A program made the position numbers and the translations under genes. The notes under the pieces were generated by a model. That model was not told the origin of the DNA, ran no database searches, and saw only the letters and a list, made by a program, of their open reading frames with translations. Source: Leptoclinus maculatus (lineage: Eukaryota; Chordata; Actinopteri; Perciformes; Stichaeidae). From it: a stretch of DNA of 64,000 nucleotides. Below are positions 29,025 through 41,700 of this stretch, one piece after another. Every line of letters starts with the position of its first letter. The first letter of the stretch is position 1. The DNA is taken from assembly GCA_032191485.1 (NCBI GenBank), contig JAVDOI010000005.1:4306501-4370500 (forward strand). Reading direction: 5' to 3'.

Positions 29025-29566
29025 CGCAAGGATACTACGCTGCGTCACAGTGGTGTGTGGAAGTGCGAAACGTCAGATATTAAAGTGTAGTAGTTGAACG
29101 ACCCAATATGGCATAGTTTATTGCTCTTTTACTGTGATTCGTGCCAAGTAGAGGCTAAAACAGCTTGCTAAACAGAACTTTGTCACTAGCGTAATTTATT
29201 TTACTTCCAATCACGTGAATATGGTGTATATAAAGTGTTGAATCATAATTCTCGCGGTGCCCACGTTACCTGAAGGCAACGTGGTGGAGGACGGTCCTCT
29301 GCCTTCTTTGTTATGCTGTCACTCATGGTGACACGCCCCTCTCAGTTGATACCACGCCCCCCACGTTAGATCAGGGTCAAAAACCTGAACTGAAAAAAAG
29401 ATTTGAAACCCCCAAAAAAAAGATTTGAATCTGAAAATATATTCAACCCAAAAAAACTTTTGAATACATTGCTGTATTTTTCAATGTTCAATACCACAAT
29501 TTGAGCTTTCAGGTTCAAATCTTTTTTTCAAATGAACAAAACTTTTGACCTGGATTTAGCTCCATA

Positions 29567-29572
29567 AGATTG
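29567..29572. other. Right target-site duplication AGATTG
   Basis: Matches 18605-18610. Confidence 0.93.
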
Positions 29573-30150
29573 TGGATCCCAGAAACCTGAAGGTCTCCAC
29601 AGCAGACACAGTGTTGTTGAGTATGGTGAGGGGGGGGGGGGGGGGCAGTGTTGGGGGGCTCCTCCTGAAGTCCACTGTCATCTCCACAGTTTTGAGCTTG
29701 TTGAGCTCCAGGTTGTTCTGACCACACCAGAGGACCAGCTGTTCAACCTCCCGTCTGTACGCAGACTCATCACCGTCCCTGATGAGGCCGATGACCGTTG
29801 TGTCGTCTGCGAACTTCAGGAGTTTAACAGATGAGTCCTCTGAGGTGCAGTCATTGGTGTAGAGGGAGAAGAGCAGTGGGGAGAGCACCATCCCTGGGGG
29901 GCGCCAGTGCTGATAGTCCAGGTGCTGGATATGATTTTTCCGAGCCTCACCTGCTGCGTCCTGTCAGTCAGGAAGTTTGTGATCCACTGACAGGTGGAGG
30001 CTGGCACAGTGAGCTGGGAGAGTTTAGGTTGAAGTATCTCCGGGATGATGGTGTTGAACGCTGAGCTGAAGTCCACAAACAGAACCCTTGCATATGTCCC
30101 TGGGGAGTCGAGGTGTTGCAGCATGTGGTGCAGTCCCATGTTGACTGCAA
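29573..30150 (-). mobile_element. 5'-truncated LINE reverse-transcriptase fragment
   Basis: On the minus strand the sequence reads as a LINE reverse transcriptase of the type common in fish (L2/CR1/Rex1-like). Landmarks are LFVDFSSAFNTIIP, GAPQG, the catalytic KFADDTTVIGL and the downstream VEMTVDFRR. A frameshift falls near 29,880-29,900, and a G run of about 12 has grown at 29,629-29,646. Sequence resembling the family begins near 30,150, so the 5' part is missing. The frame continues at 18604 across the large transposon. Confidence 0.85.
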
Positions 30151-30554
30151 ACATCCAAACATTTCTGATGATTCCAGAGCGTTGTAAAGTCCAAAAGCCA
30201 AAATGTATTGAAAAGATGTGTTTATCTAACGGAATATTCTGCTTCAATAGATAGATGTTGGTGTTTAGCCTCTCAAAAACAATGTTTTCACTGCAGAAAA
30301 CAGCTCGCTTCTACAAATTGCCAAATTTCCATTTGAATAGCAGGCACACCTGTCTTCATGAGGGAAAGGAAAATGACACTCTCATTGGTTTGATTCATGT
30401 TACGCCCAAAACCCAACTATGAAATGTTAAGAGACTAGATGCAACCCCTTTGCACCTAGTGCCTTAACTTGTACCCAGATTATGCACTGTTTAACCAGCA
30501 AAAGTGGAGTTTGACATGGCCACTGTACATGAACTTGCGCTATACAATATGGAC

Positions 30555-31005
30555 CAGGGGTGTCAAACTCAAGGCCCGCCACGTCATTTTATGTGGCCCG
30601 TGAATCCGCCAGCAAAAAAAAATAAAAAGTTAAAAAAAATAATAATATTTTTACTTGATAATAAAAATATCCCCATAGACGAAAATATGAGATAGAAAGT
30701 CAAAATTATGAGATAGAAAGTCAAAATTATGAGATAGAATGTCGAAGTTATGAGATACTTAAACACAACAGTCAGAGAAGCAGCTCTTTGGCAGGTTACC
30801 CTACATTTGACATAGACATTACATTTATTTAACTGCATGTACAATATTTTTACACTTGAATAAACGATAATCAAATGCAGAGACAGTTATTTAACAATAT
30901 GTTAGGGAGTGGTTACATTTATACAGTCTTACAGTTACAACCGGCCCTTTGAGGGAAACCATAATGCTGATGTGGCCCAGAGTGACAATGAGTTTGACAC
31001 CCCTG
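30555..31005. mobile_element. Non-autonomous hAT-like element, 451 bp
   Basis: The left end CAGGGGTGTCAAACTCAAGG and the right end TGAGTTTGACACCCCTG are inverted copies. No target duplication is clearly preserved and no coding sequence remains. Confidence 0.75.
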
Positions 31006-34000
31006 CTTTAGACCATGCGCTATATACTGCCCTAGTCTCACGATACCAGACAATCTGAGATCTTTGGAAAGCATAACTGAGGCGTAACGGAGTACTACAA
31101 ATCCCACTTCAGGGAAAATATCGCGTGGGATGGTCAGAGAAGCATCACAAACATGTTCTACCTGTATAAAAAGTATGTATGTCACTTGAATACTTTCTTT
31201 ATTTCTTTATTAGGATACTCATTAGCACTAACATAGCGTTGGCTACTCTTCCTGGGGTCCACACACTTACAGTCAAACACACGCATACACATTTTAGCCA
31301 ACAATCAGAAAGTACTGAATAGAAACAAAATTGTCATTATTTAACAAACAATCACAATTATAAATCAATCACAATTCCTCGTGAAATTCTGGCAAACTTA
31401 GTTTTTCCTTTATCCATAGTAAATATTCATCCCATATTAATTAATTCCCTGTCCAATTATATTTATCCATCCAGCTTTCACATATTTAATTCCAAGAAAA
31501 TAGGGTATTACATTTCTTGTTCTCTGCTACGGGGGATTTCTACTTTACTCAATTCCGTGTGTTTTATTTCTTACACCATGAATCATAATGTATGCACGCA
31601 CAAATCTGATTATGGTTTCTGAAATGTTTGGAGGTACTGTCTTAACAACATTTTGAAAAGCTGAAAGAAGTGACCTTATCCACCCAAATCAGACGGTTGA
31701 GTTGCATTGTGGGTAATGTAGGCGCGAGCTTTTGACGAGGAAGAATAAAAAAGGTGATATTTCTGGCCCTGCTGCATTCATGTTGATCTCTCTTTTATGT
31801 CAATCGTGAGTCTGACAATGTTACCGGGGGGAAAATGCTAAATTGGTGGAATAAAGAATTATATTAAATATGAAGAAACCAAGCAGGGACTGTCGTCTCA
31901 TGGACCATATCCCCACACCAAAAATGGACCATCCAGCAACGGGAGGGTTTTACTAGGGAGAGTGTGTTACTGGGCACTGGCCCAGTGGAGATCTGCGGGT
32001 TTATCCTCAGTGACAGGTTTCACACGCAGCTTGTGGGCCAAACCCACAAATAACAGCCAGGCGTCTTGTTTGCCATCCTCCTCGTTCCTGTTTCGGATTA
32101 CCGACTGGCTCTTTGAAGTTGGCTGACAGACAGGCAGGGTTTTCCCCTGCTTCTCTGCCAGAAAAAGATTGGGTCATCGACAGCTCCGCCACCCACTGCA
32201 TATCTTGAATGACCACCGAATAAGACGTGTGCTTACTTAGGCATCGGATCAGAGGGCCGTCGGGAAGCTATAACAAAAAGGTCCAGTGTGAGGCCTTTCC
32301 CGATTTCACAGCAAAGTCCCTGCTGAAATACAAGCCTCGGTGTGATGCTTTTAGAAAAACTGCTGTTACCCCTTACCATTGTTTCATAAGGCCACGACTT
32401 AGAAGTTCTGACACGCTAAAAATAAGTGGACAGTCATTGACACCGGACTTTAAGCACAGTGGCTGCTGCTCTTCTATTTTCCAAGGAGAATAAACTAATT
32501 TCATTGCCGCAAGTCACTGTTAGCCCGGTGTACGACCAACATTTTCCGTTTTAAAAAAACACCACAAACATGTACAACGGGTCATCCATGTCAAAGACGG
32601 CCAATTGAAATCATCCCAATCCCACTTATCATGATAGTTAAGTACAACCTAGTGAACGCACATTGCGAGTGGAAAAAAAAATCAGTCTCCAGGTAGTGTG
32701 GGTTCAGGACTGAGTCATGGTACCACAGCCCAGTATCATGCCACGTCGTGAAATAGTCACGAAATGCAGTCTATTGGTTCTGTGTACAGGGACACCAATT
32801 GTCCGGGTTTTATTTGCGTCGCTCGAAAATAATGCCAATGGAAGGTCAATAAGGAGCCTTATATAAACAAATGAAATGCATCCACGTGACTAAGCAACAT
32901 TCATAGCAAGTGACGTACTTTATAATATCCAAAAACGAGTATTGGTGGGCGGGAGGGGACGTGGGTGGGTCCAACAAACAGCACTTTCAAGCAGAAGAAC
33001 TGTGTACTACACCGCGTTGTGGTTTTATGGTCGTGGTTTCCCAAACTGTTTGTGTCAGTTTTCTTCAACCTAACTGTACGTAGTTATTTTAAGGCCAAGC
33101 ATGATGTTGTTCCTTAACCTAACCATAAGGTTTGTTGCCTTTACCTAATTTTATTTTTTAACGTAATGTTCTGAAAAAAAAAAGTTGTGCCAAGAGACAC
33201 GAAAAAAACCCGGACAATTTGCGTCCCTGTTCGTGAAGCCTAGAAATTGCATTTCGCAACTATTTCACAAACTGTCGTGAGACTGCGTTGGGTACCGACA
33301 GGCTCTACAGTGAAAGCATTTCTCTGCATATGCAGAGTAAGTTACTTGGGCTCACCGGCGAGTCCAGACAATCCAGGTTGGATTCACAAAGCTCTTATGA
33401 ATATTGACTCATTCATCTCTTGTGTCTCTTAGCAGCACAAAGCAATAAAAAACATTCAGGTAGCAGCCTCTCAATTTTAGCTATCGCTGACCAGCCTTCA
33501 AAATGATAAACCTCGCCGGAAGTGGGTCGCTATCAGCTAATTCATGTTATTTCTGTAATTAACTTAACGATAGCATAGAAGGAAACTCTGCCAAATAAGC
33601 TTCACTTTAAAACTGTGAGTGGACTGAGTGTTTATGTAGTTGTAACAACTTGACAAATCTTTTCTAGTGAAAACAATCTGGGGTTTCATTGTCGTTCATA
33701 CATTACTGGAAAATATCTCCTTTGTTCCGCTCTAATAGCCTACGTCCTGTGTTTCAAAGTTCTTTAGAGATGTCTTTATTTCTGTTTGCCCTTCTGTCTT
33801 TTTCATACTGCATGTCTTATGTTAAAAAGAGATGTATTAATGTTATTTTTTTGAAACAGTGTCCCGAAATTTTTGTCTGTGCCCCCTGAAAATGAATGTC
33901 AACGTAACGCCCTAGTACAGAGATACGTCATAAAAACATTTAAAGCTCATTCGTGGGGATTTTTTGTTGTTAATGTCTTCCACAATATGTCCTGGCATAA

Positions 34001-35791
34001 GTTTTGGGTTGTAGAAAATATCAGACGACCCCAATGTAGATGGATGCAGTTCTTAGTTCTTGACATAATTGGGGAAAAACACGAAAGTTGGCGATGAAAA
34101 TAAATTAGTCCCCATCCTATTTCGTATGGAATTGTTTATCAGCTGTCTTCATTATTCTGAAACCAGAACACATGTTGAGGATGACTCATTTTCACTCCTG
34201 CAACCTAAAATCATTGTCTGATGTTATTATTCTAAATTACATAACATACATCTCAAACCCCATTTTTGTCACTGTGCTGGAGTAGAGATCACAGAATGGA
34301 TGTTTATTAGGAATCATCTTTTGATTTTTACTGTATTATTAGTGCTACTACTGCTATTACTACTCTCATTGTATGTATACTTTCTGTCATATGGACCATG
34401 TTGTAATTATATTACGCTGTTATATACATCTATTGCACTGAGGTTTCTACTTTTCTACTACTTTTTAAGTTTTTTTTTTTTTTTTCCTTTTCTGATGTGA
34501 GGGTCAGAGGACGTCGTATGTTGTACAGATTGCAAATCTCTCTGAGAAAAACTTGTGATTTGTGATATTGATACAATGCAAATACATTGCTCCGTTCATT
34601 TGCCGATCCAATGCTTGTGAGAAAACAAAAGCCCCGCTCCGCCCATGAACATAACGTGCAATAATATAGCCTAATATAACGTTATGAGTAAATATTCTTC
34701 TTTGACTAAAACAAAAATCTGACCACTTACTAGATTTCTCTCTGAGCTTTTCAGTCACATGCTGGAGCCTTCATCATTAGATGGAGGTGGAAGAAGCCAA
34801 CAAAGGACGCAACACAGCAAAAACAATTATTTTAGGAGCTTTAATTTCAATAATTATGTGTGAGTAATTGTCTTTTTTTCACACTATGGTTGTGTGTGAC
34901 TTCATATTGAGCACCACCTCCTCATGTTGTCATTCCGTGGAGCCCCTTGCAGCGCTGCACATCACCGTGCGTCATGAACCTGCCGCACTCACTCACAGAC
35001 AGTTCTCCCCGCGGGAACGTTCCTCCGCTGTCACGGACCATTGAGCAATAAAAAAGCCTGTAACCGAACCCAGAGCCCTAATCCGACCGGGGACAATCGC
35101 TGGCAAGGGGGCTGCACCTCCACAGATATGAATCCCTGCAGACCCGCTGCATGTGGTGGAGAGAGCACATTAGTGGAGCTAATCAAACCACAGGTCGCTG
35201 GAGCAATGTGGTAAGACAGAAAGTCAGTTTCCCAGAATGTTGGGTTGATAGTGCACTTATGGTGTTCATCGCGGTGCTTATGGGGGAGAAACACACAGAA
35301 GAGTTATTACAGAGTGATTGTATGATGAACTGAGGGGAAGAAAGTTAGAGATGCTCAGTTCTGTGTCTGATAAAGTGTTATATGCGCGTAATTGTTCAGG
35401 TTTGGTGCGAGGATTTATGATTAATAAAGCTGGATTTTCATTCCAAGTTGTCCCGAGCAGCTTCATCAGCAAGTGAAGAAACTTGAAGCAGCATTTTTTT
35501 TTTTGCACATGAAGTGTAACAGCAGGGAACTCCACCCACTGCTGGGTGAACAACTCCAGTCCTAACGTGTCAAGGAGCAAATCAGCTGCACGCAGGCTGG
35601 GAGGCATCTGACCAAACCGGACAAAACATCCAAGGCAAAAAAAACATTAATAAAGCTGCTTCCTTTATTGAGTTTTAATAATTTAAAAGTATGCAGATAC
35701 GTGAATCCCGCAGGAACCAAAGTGGCGTAAAAGTGTAACCTGACGAGAGTCGTGCGTAAAAGTTTCCTCTTTTTTCCTCCTATTGGAGATC
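31006..35791. other. Intergenic region upstream of the T-box gene
   Basis: No exon is supported. About 31,690-31,750 matches 50,740-50,800 and 61,810-61,870 (GCATTGTGGGTAA shared in two of them, GATTGTGGGTAATG in the third), a small dispersed repeat. A foldback element lies at 32719-33296. The last kilobase should contain the T-box promoter, but I recognise no specific motif. Confidence 0.5.
32719..33296. mobile_element. Foldback element with about 100-bp inverted arms
   Basis: The left arm (32719-32822) and right arm (33205-33296) are imperfect inverted copies, sharing GGTACC at the outer ends, GTGAAATAGT and CGAAATGCA in the middle and AATTGTCCGGGTTTT at the inner ends. The roughly 380-bp centre has no coding sequence. 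It is probably a non-autonomous DNA transposon. Confidence 0.7.
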
Positions 35792-38700
35792 ATGCGCAGC
35801 TTCTCGGTGCCGTGCACGAGAGTCGGAGATTCAGCCCTGCACGGGACTATCTTGGCCGGACCCTCGCTGTTCTCAGCCACGGCCCTGTCCTCCCGAGGCT
35901 CATCGGATCTCGGTTTGGATGCCAGCACGGACCCGGTGATTCACACGTCACCACCGGAGCACGAGTCTTTGGTTTTGCGCAGGCCTCTCGAGACTTTGGA
36001 GGAAGGGGAGATGACGGAGGACGAGCCGAAAGTTTATTTGGAAGCCAGCGAACTTTGGACACAGTTCCACAAATGCGGCACTGAAATGGTCATTACGAAA
36101 TCCGGGAGGTACAGTAAACGTCTAATATTTACGCACGGGATGGAAAGCTTTACTGAGTTTTAATTAACGCCTCACGCCGTTATCTGTCCTCTCCACACAG
36201 ACGCATGTTCCCGCCGCTCAGGACCAGGTGCGCCGGCATGGACAGAAAAGCCAAGTATGTCGTTCTGATGGACATTGTGGCGGCCGACGACAGCAGATAT
36301 AAGTTCCACAACTCCCGCTGGATGGTGGCCGGGAAGGCGGACCCGGAGATGCCCAAACGCATGTACATCCACCCGGACAGCCCGGCCACGGGCGAGCAGT
36401 GGATGTCAAAAGTGGTCAACTTCCACAAGCTGAAACTGACCAACAACATGTCCGATAAGCACGGATTTGTACGTTTTGATTTTGCTTTTGAAAATGTAGT
36501 GAATTTAAATCAGAATTAATAATAATAATAATAATAATAATAACCAAGATATGTGTTTATAATTTAAATTGTAGATTTGCTGTGAAGCATGAAGTAGGCT
36601 AATCATTGAATTTAATATTATGTTCCTGCTTATATCTTCACCATTCTTAATTAATTTTAAAAACATAAAACAAGACAATTCCCCACATTATTTCACAAAT
36701 ATATGGTTTTGACTTCATTATAATTTTTGAATTTGCAGACAATTCTCAACTCGATGCACAAGTATCAGCCACGATTCCACATCGTGAAGACAAACGACAT
36801 TCTGAAACTGCCTTACAGCACCTTCAGGACTTACGTCTTCTGCGAGACCCAGTTCATCGCAGTGACGGCTTACCAAAACGACAAGGTGAGAGGTATAGAG
36901 GAAAAAAAGAGGCGTTTTCAATTGCTAGTTAAGCATATCACTAAATTCAACAACGTGAGGAACTCTTTCCCTCCTTTGCACCAACTTTCAGATAACGCAG
37001 CTGAAAATAGACAACAATCCTTTCGCGAAGGGATTCCGAGACACGGGAAACGGGAGGAGAGAGAAGAGGCAAGTTATCGTTCACTGTATGACTCAATGAG
37101 ACGTTCATATTTGGGTTATAGTGTGCAAAAGCCATATTAGGTATTTTATTACTATCATCATTGTCCAGCTCCGTGAGCTCTGTACCACAGATCTGAATGC
37201 TGACATTTACAGTTATCATGCAAAATGTTACAAAATAAAAGTATACATTATGCAGAATAGCCCCTTTCTGTATGTGAGTATATTGGTATTGTGTGTTATA
37301 ATAACAATAATTATATAATAATAACAATAATAATAATAGTAGTAGTAATATTAATCAACTTTATACTTTATTTATATAGCACCTTCCATACAATGGAAGT
37401 AATATAAGGTGCTCCACAACAAAGTGAAGAAGAGAATAAATCAAAACAGACAGATTGACCCTAAACACTGCGAGATAAAACCAAGCAATAAAACAAAGGA
37501 AGGAATTAGAACAAAACAAAACATGTAAATTATTAAAACAAAGGAAACAATAACAACAATAAAATATGTATATGATTAGTGTCAAACAAGAGAAGAGTGG
37601 CAGGTTGTTAAAGGCATTGATGAATAAATACCTTTTCAATTGTCGTTTGAAAATGTTCACAGAGCTCGCATCTCTTATCACCTTAAAGTAGTGGTGGGTC
37701 ATCAGGGCCAGCAAGGCCGTCTCTGCTGGCCTAAACAGAATCACAAAGTTATAGCTATTTTATAATTTTATATTTTTTCTTAAATACACTACATGTATTA
37801 TAATTTATAAAAATATTTTTCCCATTATCTTATTTTCTCATTGCACAGCTACTGTCTTCCTCAGTTGCTCTGCTTCCAGTGCAGCTTGTTTTAAGTAGAG
37901 CTTTTATCCAATCAGATTTCACCTCTGTGTCTCCAGGTAAGAAGAGAGGCCCCAGGCCTGCAGACTCACAAGTGAATCCCTTTGCAGTTTAAGTGAATGG
38001 GGACGATATTGTTGATTGTCATAGTCTTCAACCAATCAGATCTTTAGTTTGACATGTTGGGCGTATTCTTTGACGTGCCAGAGCCTTCTAGCTGGCCTAC
38101 AAGTACGTCAGCATTAACGGGCAGCTCAGTTTTAAGGTGCAGCTCTGCAGTGAGGTGCAGCGTGCGCTGTGATTGGTCAGTGGGTGAGCACGTGACTATC
38201 GTGAAACGAAACTTAAGGAAGCTGGCAAAGTTTAGTTGGAGTAGTAAGAGTTCAAATTGAAAGATATGGAAGAAATTATGAATTTTTTTGCATTTTGCTT
38301 GGTATAGATTTTTTTTTTTTTACCTAGCTTTGTTTTTTTAACACTCAATGGCTGAAGGAGGAGGAGAAACGGATTTGTGAGTTGGGATTTAACCGTGGGA
38401 TTAAACTCTTTGTCAACAAAGAAAGGAGGATGGAGTTTGTCTTTAAGTGATCAGCATTTGGTAAGTCAACTGCGTTTGTTTCTTTACATCTAATATCTGA
38501 ATGGCCAGTGCCCTCAAGTGTGTAGCAAATGCGTGTTCCGCTGTTGTTTTCCCGTTAAGCTAGTTTAGCATTGCCTCCCTGAATACCTGTGGTGCCTCAG
38601 CTGTTTTTTTTTTTTTTTTTTTTGTTCCGGGTTCAGAGGTCACAGCCCGTTGTCTCCTACGTGAGCGCAGAAAACATTATATTTCCCACAATTTAAGCTT

Positions 38701-41700
38701 CTGCATTTTCCAAATGCACTAGTATTATTCAAACGTATTGTTCGGTTCGTAAGCCTCGTATCGAACGGTTTAATACGAATACGTGTGTTCAGCTGCAGGA
38801 CAGCAGTGAAGGCCCAGGTATAAAATGTATGGCCCGCCACTGCCTTAAAGCCATAGTTCTGGTGCATAGTTAAAAACCGCCGAGCTGCAGATTTTGTTAT
38901 TTGTGTGATTGTTGGAAATTAAGAAAAAGAAAGGGCAGCATAGGATCTAAGAAGCCATGATGGATTAGTAATGTAGGCCGGCCCCAAAGCATCAAGAGCC
39001 TTGTCAATGAATCGTTTTAAAAGACCGGTGAAGAGAGCATGACAGAAATGTAATCTGCTTGAAAAACATTTGGAACATTTCTTAAATGAAAGAAAGCTGA
39101 TCTGGTGACCTTTGTGTGTGGGCTTTAATAGCTCCTGACTTAACCAGAGACACAGACTGAAACATTCATTGGTTGGATTTTTTTGCAGAGAAAAATGGCA
39201 TAACAATTAATTGATAATCAATGTAGCAATTCATTTAATATTATTTTTCCTTTTCTAAATATATGAAGATCACTTCATATATATGGAAAATATAAACTTT
39301 GTTTTATTTTTGATGAATCCATAAAATAATATTCAACTATAGGATCATTCAGGGTATTTTCACCTTGAGCATGATGTTGACAGCAATAACATGAAAACAA
39401 TTTCATTTTGAATTGCTTACATGCATTGCATCTGCTATCTGGTAAAACCACAGAAAGATATCTCCAAAGTGATAAGGTGCAGCGAAGTTAGTGCAAATTG
39501 AAACATGTCAAACCATAAACTTGCCAGAGGAGCTGAAGAAAAGGTTTTTCCTCTTTGGTAGAATGGAGCACTCAGAGAGAAGCTCATCCAAGCCTGTTAG
39601 AGTCAACATGCAGCTTCCAGTATTACCAAGTCAGTTTTACACTGGAACGGCCACTCTGGTCAACACTGAGTGGACAAACAATACACTTTTATTCAAATTC
39701 AGCAGATTTATCCTCACGGTCACCTAACTGTTCCTTCTTTATGTACGCTGAAAAATGTACGGAAGCCCTGAGAGGCAAGTGAGAAAAAAAAAATCTGGTA
39801 ATCCAAAATCGTGTTCCTATATTTTTTTCATCGTGAAACAGGTGGGGAAAAAAGTGTGTTGTTGTTATACTTTATTTGTCCACAAGAGGCTGAAATGCAC
39901 CAATACTCCATGCTCTAAATAGGACTGAAAAAACTCACCTAAGAAAACATCAATGTTTTTAGTCCTATTTAGTTTGTAGGGTACTTTGCACTTCAGCCTC
40001 TTGTGTATTTCTACAACAAACACTTAGAAAAGTGATTATGACAACAACAAAAAACACATAAAGCTTTTTCTCCTACCTGTTTTCACAGATAAAAAAAAAA
40101 GTAACTTAGAAAATGTACAGCAAGAGCTTTTCTCTCTCTCGCCTGTTGTCGAATCATGAACACAGGAGAGAAAACAACTTGGAAATGGATCCGCAAAATG
40201 TTTTTTTTTCTTACTTGCCCCTCAGGGCTTTCGTACCAAGGCCATGGATGTTTAAAGAGAAAGGCAGTGGGAGCGAGAGGGACGGTTTATCTGGAGTAAG
40301 GTATTTGTTTGGATGTTGAGTTCAAATACCAGCAATCTTCCTCCAGAATCACTGACTCCCCCTTGAAAGATATGGTGAATATGCAGCTCAAATAATCTAC
40401 TTCTAATTGAAGGAATTATCGCTGAATGGTTCTACAATAATGATTAGAATCATCAGCTATTTTATGTATCATCACAGATAGTTATTTCTTCGTTACATCA
40501 GGAAACTACAACATCCATCACAAAAGTCTAAAGAGATGCGGACGACTGATGTGAAATGTGAACCTGTGAAGGAATCATCTCCACGACATTCAGACGATTC
40601 TAAATCTCCAGGTAAAGAAGAAACATTATAATGCTAACTTTGTCAATAGGATACATTCGGTGAGTCCACGAACATGAATCAAAACTTTCCCATGCGTCTT
40701 TTTTTCTTCTTCTTCTTCTCAAGATGCTCATGAAAGTGACAGTGACAGAGCTGACGATGTTGAGGACGGTCCTGGACAAGCGGTGAGCGGGACGCAGACT
40801 AAGCCTAAGGTCTCCACAGCGGAGACTCCGGTCCAGGGGCAGAAAGAAACAGACCCCAGACGAAGCCACGTCATCAGCATATTAACTGGCGGAGGCGGTT
40901 GCTACGGGCGACGAGACTCGGAGAGGGAACAAGTGGGCAAACTACGCTGCGGTGTCGCACACAGCCTCGTTTATCCACCGGAAGTGAACCGACATCTGCA
41001 GGATCCGAGTGTCCCCGACGGTCTTCTCGGCTCAGCCCAGGTCAATGGCTGGAACAGCCACGCCGCCGTGGACGGAGCAGCGCCGTGCGGACTGAGACTG
41101 GCAGCACCCGCCAGGACTCCGGGAGCTCCAGGGTTCCCCATCGGCCTTCGACAGCACGCACCGCTACAGGTACACAGACCAGTGGAACGCTTTGTTAAAA
41201 ACACATGACGTGCTTATAGAACTCAGTGTTTTACATTTAACTATTACTCTGAGTAAATGTTAAAACCAGTGGTGGAAAAAGAACTTCAGATCTCAGAAGT
41301 AAAAGTAGCAATACCACTTTCAAGGTACGACCCGATATAATTCAAAATCCTTCATTTGAAATGTTACTTAAGTTTAGGTACAGAAGAAGTATCAGTAAAA
41401 TGTACTTAACATCAAGGTACTTTTAACTGGTTATAAACGGTCTTCATTTAATACTGATGCCTCTAAATGACCTACATAAGAGAACCAGACCATCAGCCAG
41501 AAGGCTGGCTGTCAGACGAAACCATTTGAAGTGGTGCAGGTTCACCAGAAACTCCTTCAGCTCAAACTCCAGCAGCGACCAGCCCACCGCGGACAGATCT
41601 GGCTTTGCTGACCTGCAGTCGGAGCTGCATCAGGAGGAGGAGAGCTCCGCCCCCGGCAGCAGCATCTCCTCCTCCTCCGGCCAGGAGCAGAGCTTCTCCT

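Noticed and set aside
30045..30254. Plus-strand frame over the LINE
   Set aside because: It is the complement of the LINE reverse-transcriptase fragment on the minus strand.
32007..32216. A 69-codon minus-strand frame with tryptophans
   Set aside because: No domain, no splice context and no neighbouring exon of matching phase.
35783..35791. Upstream TTG as start of the T-box protein
   Set aside because: TTG is not an expected start in a vertebrate gene, and ATG at 35792 follows three codons later.
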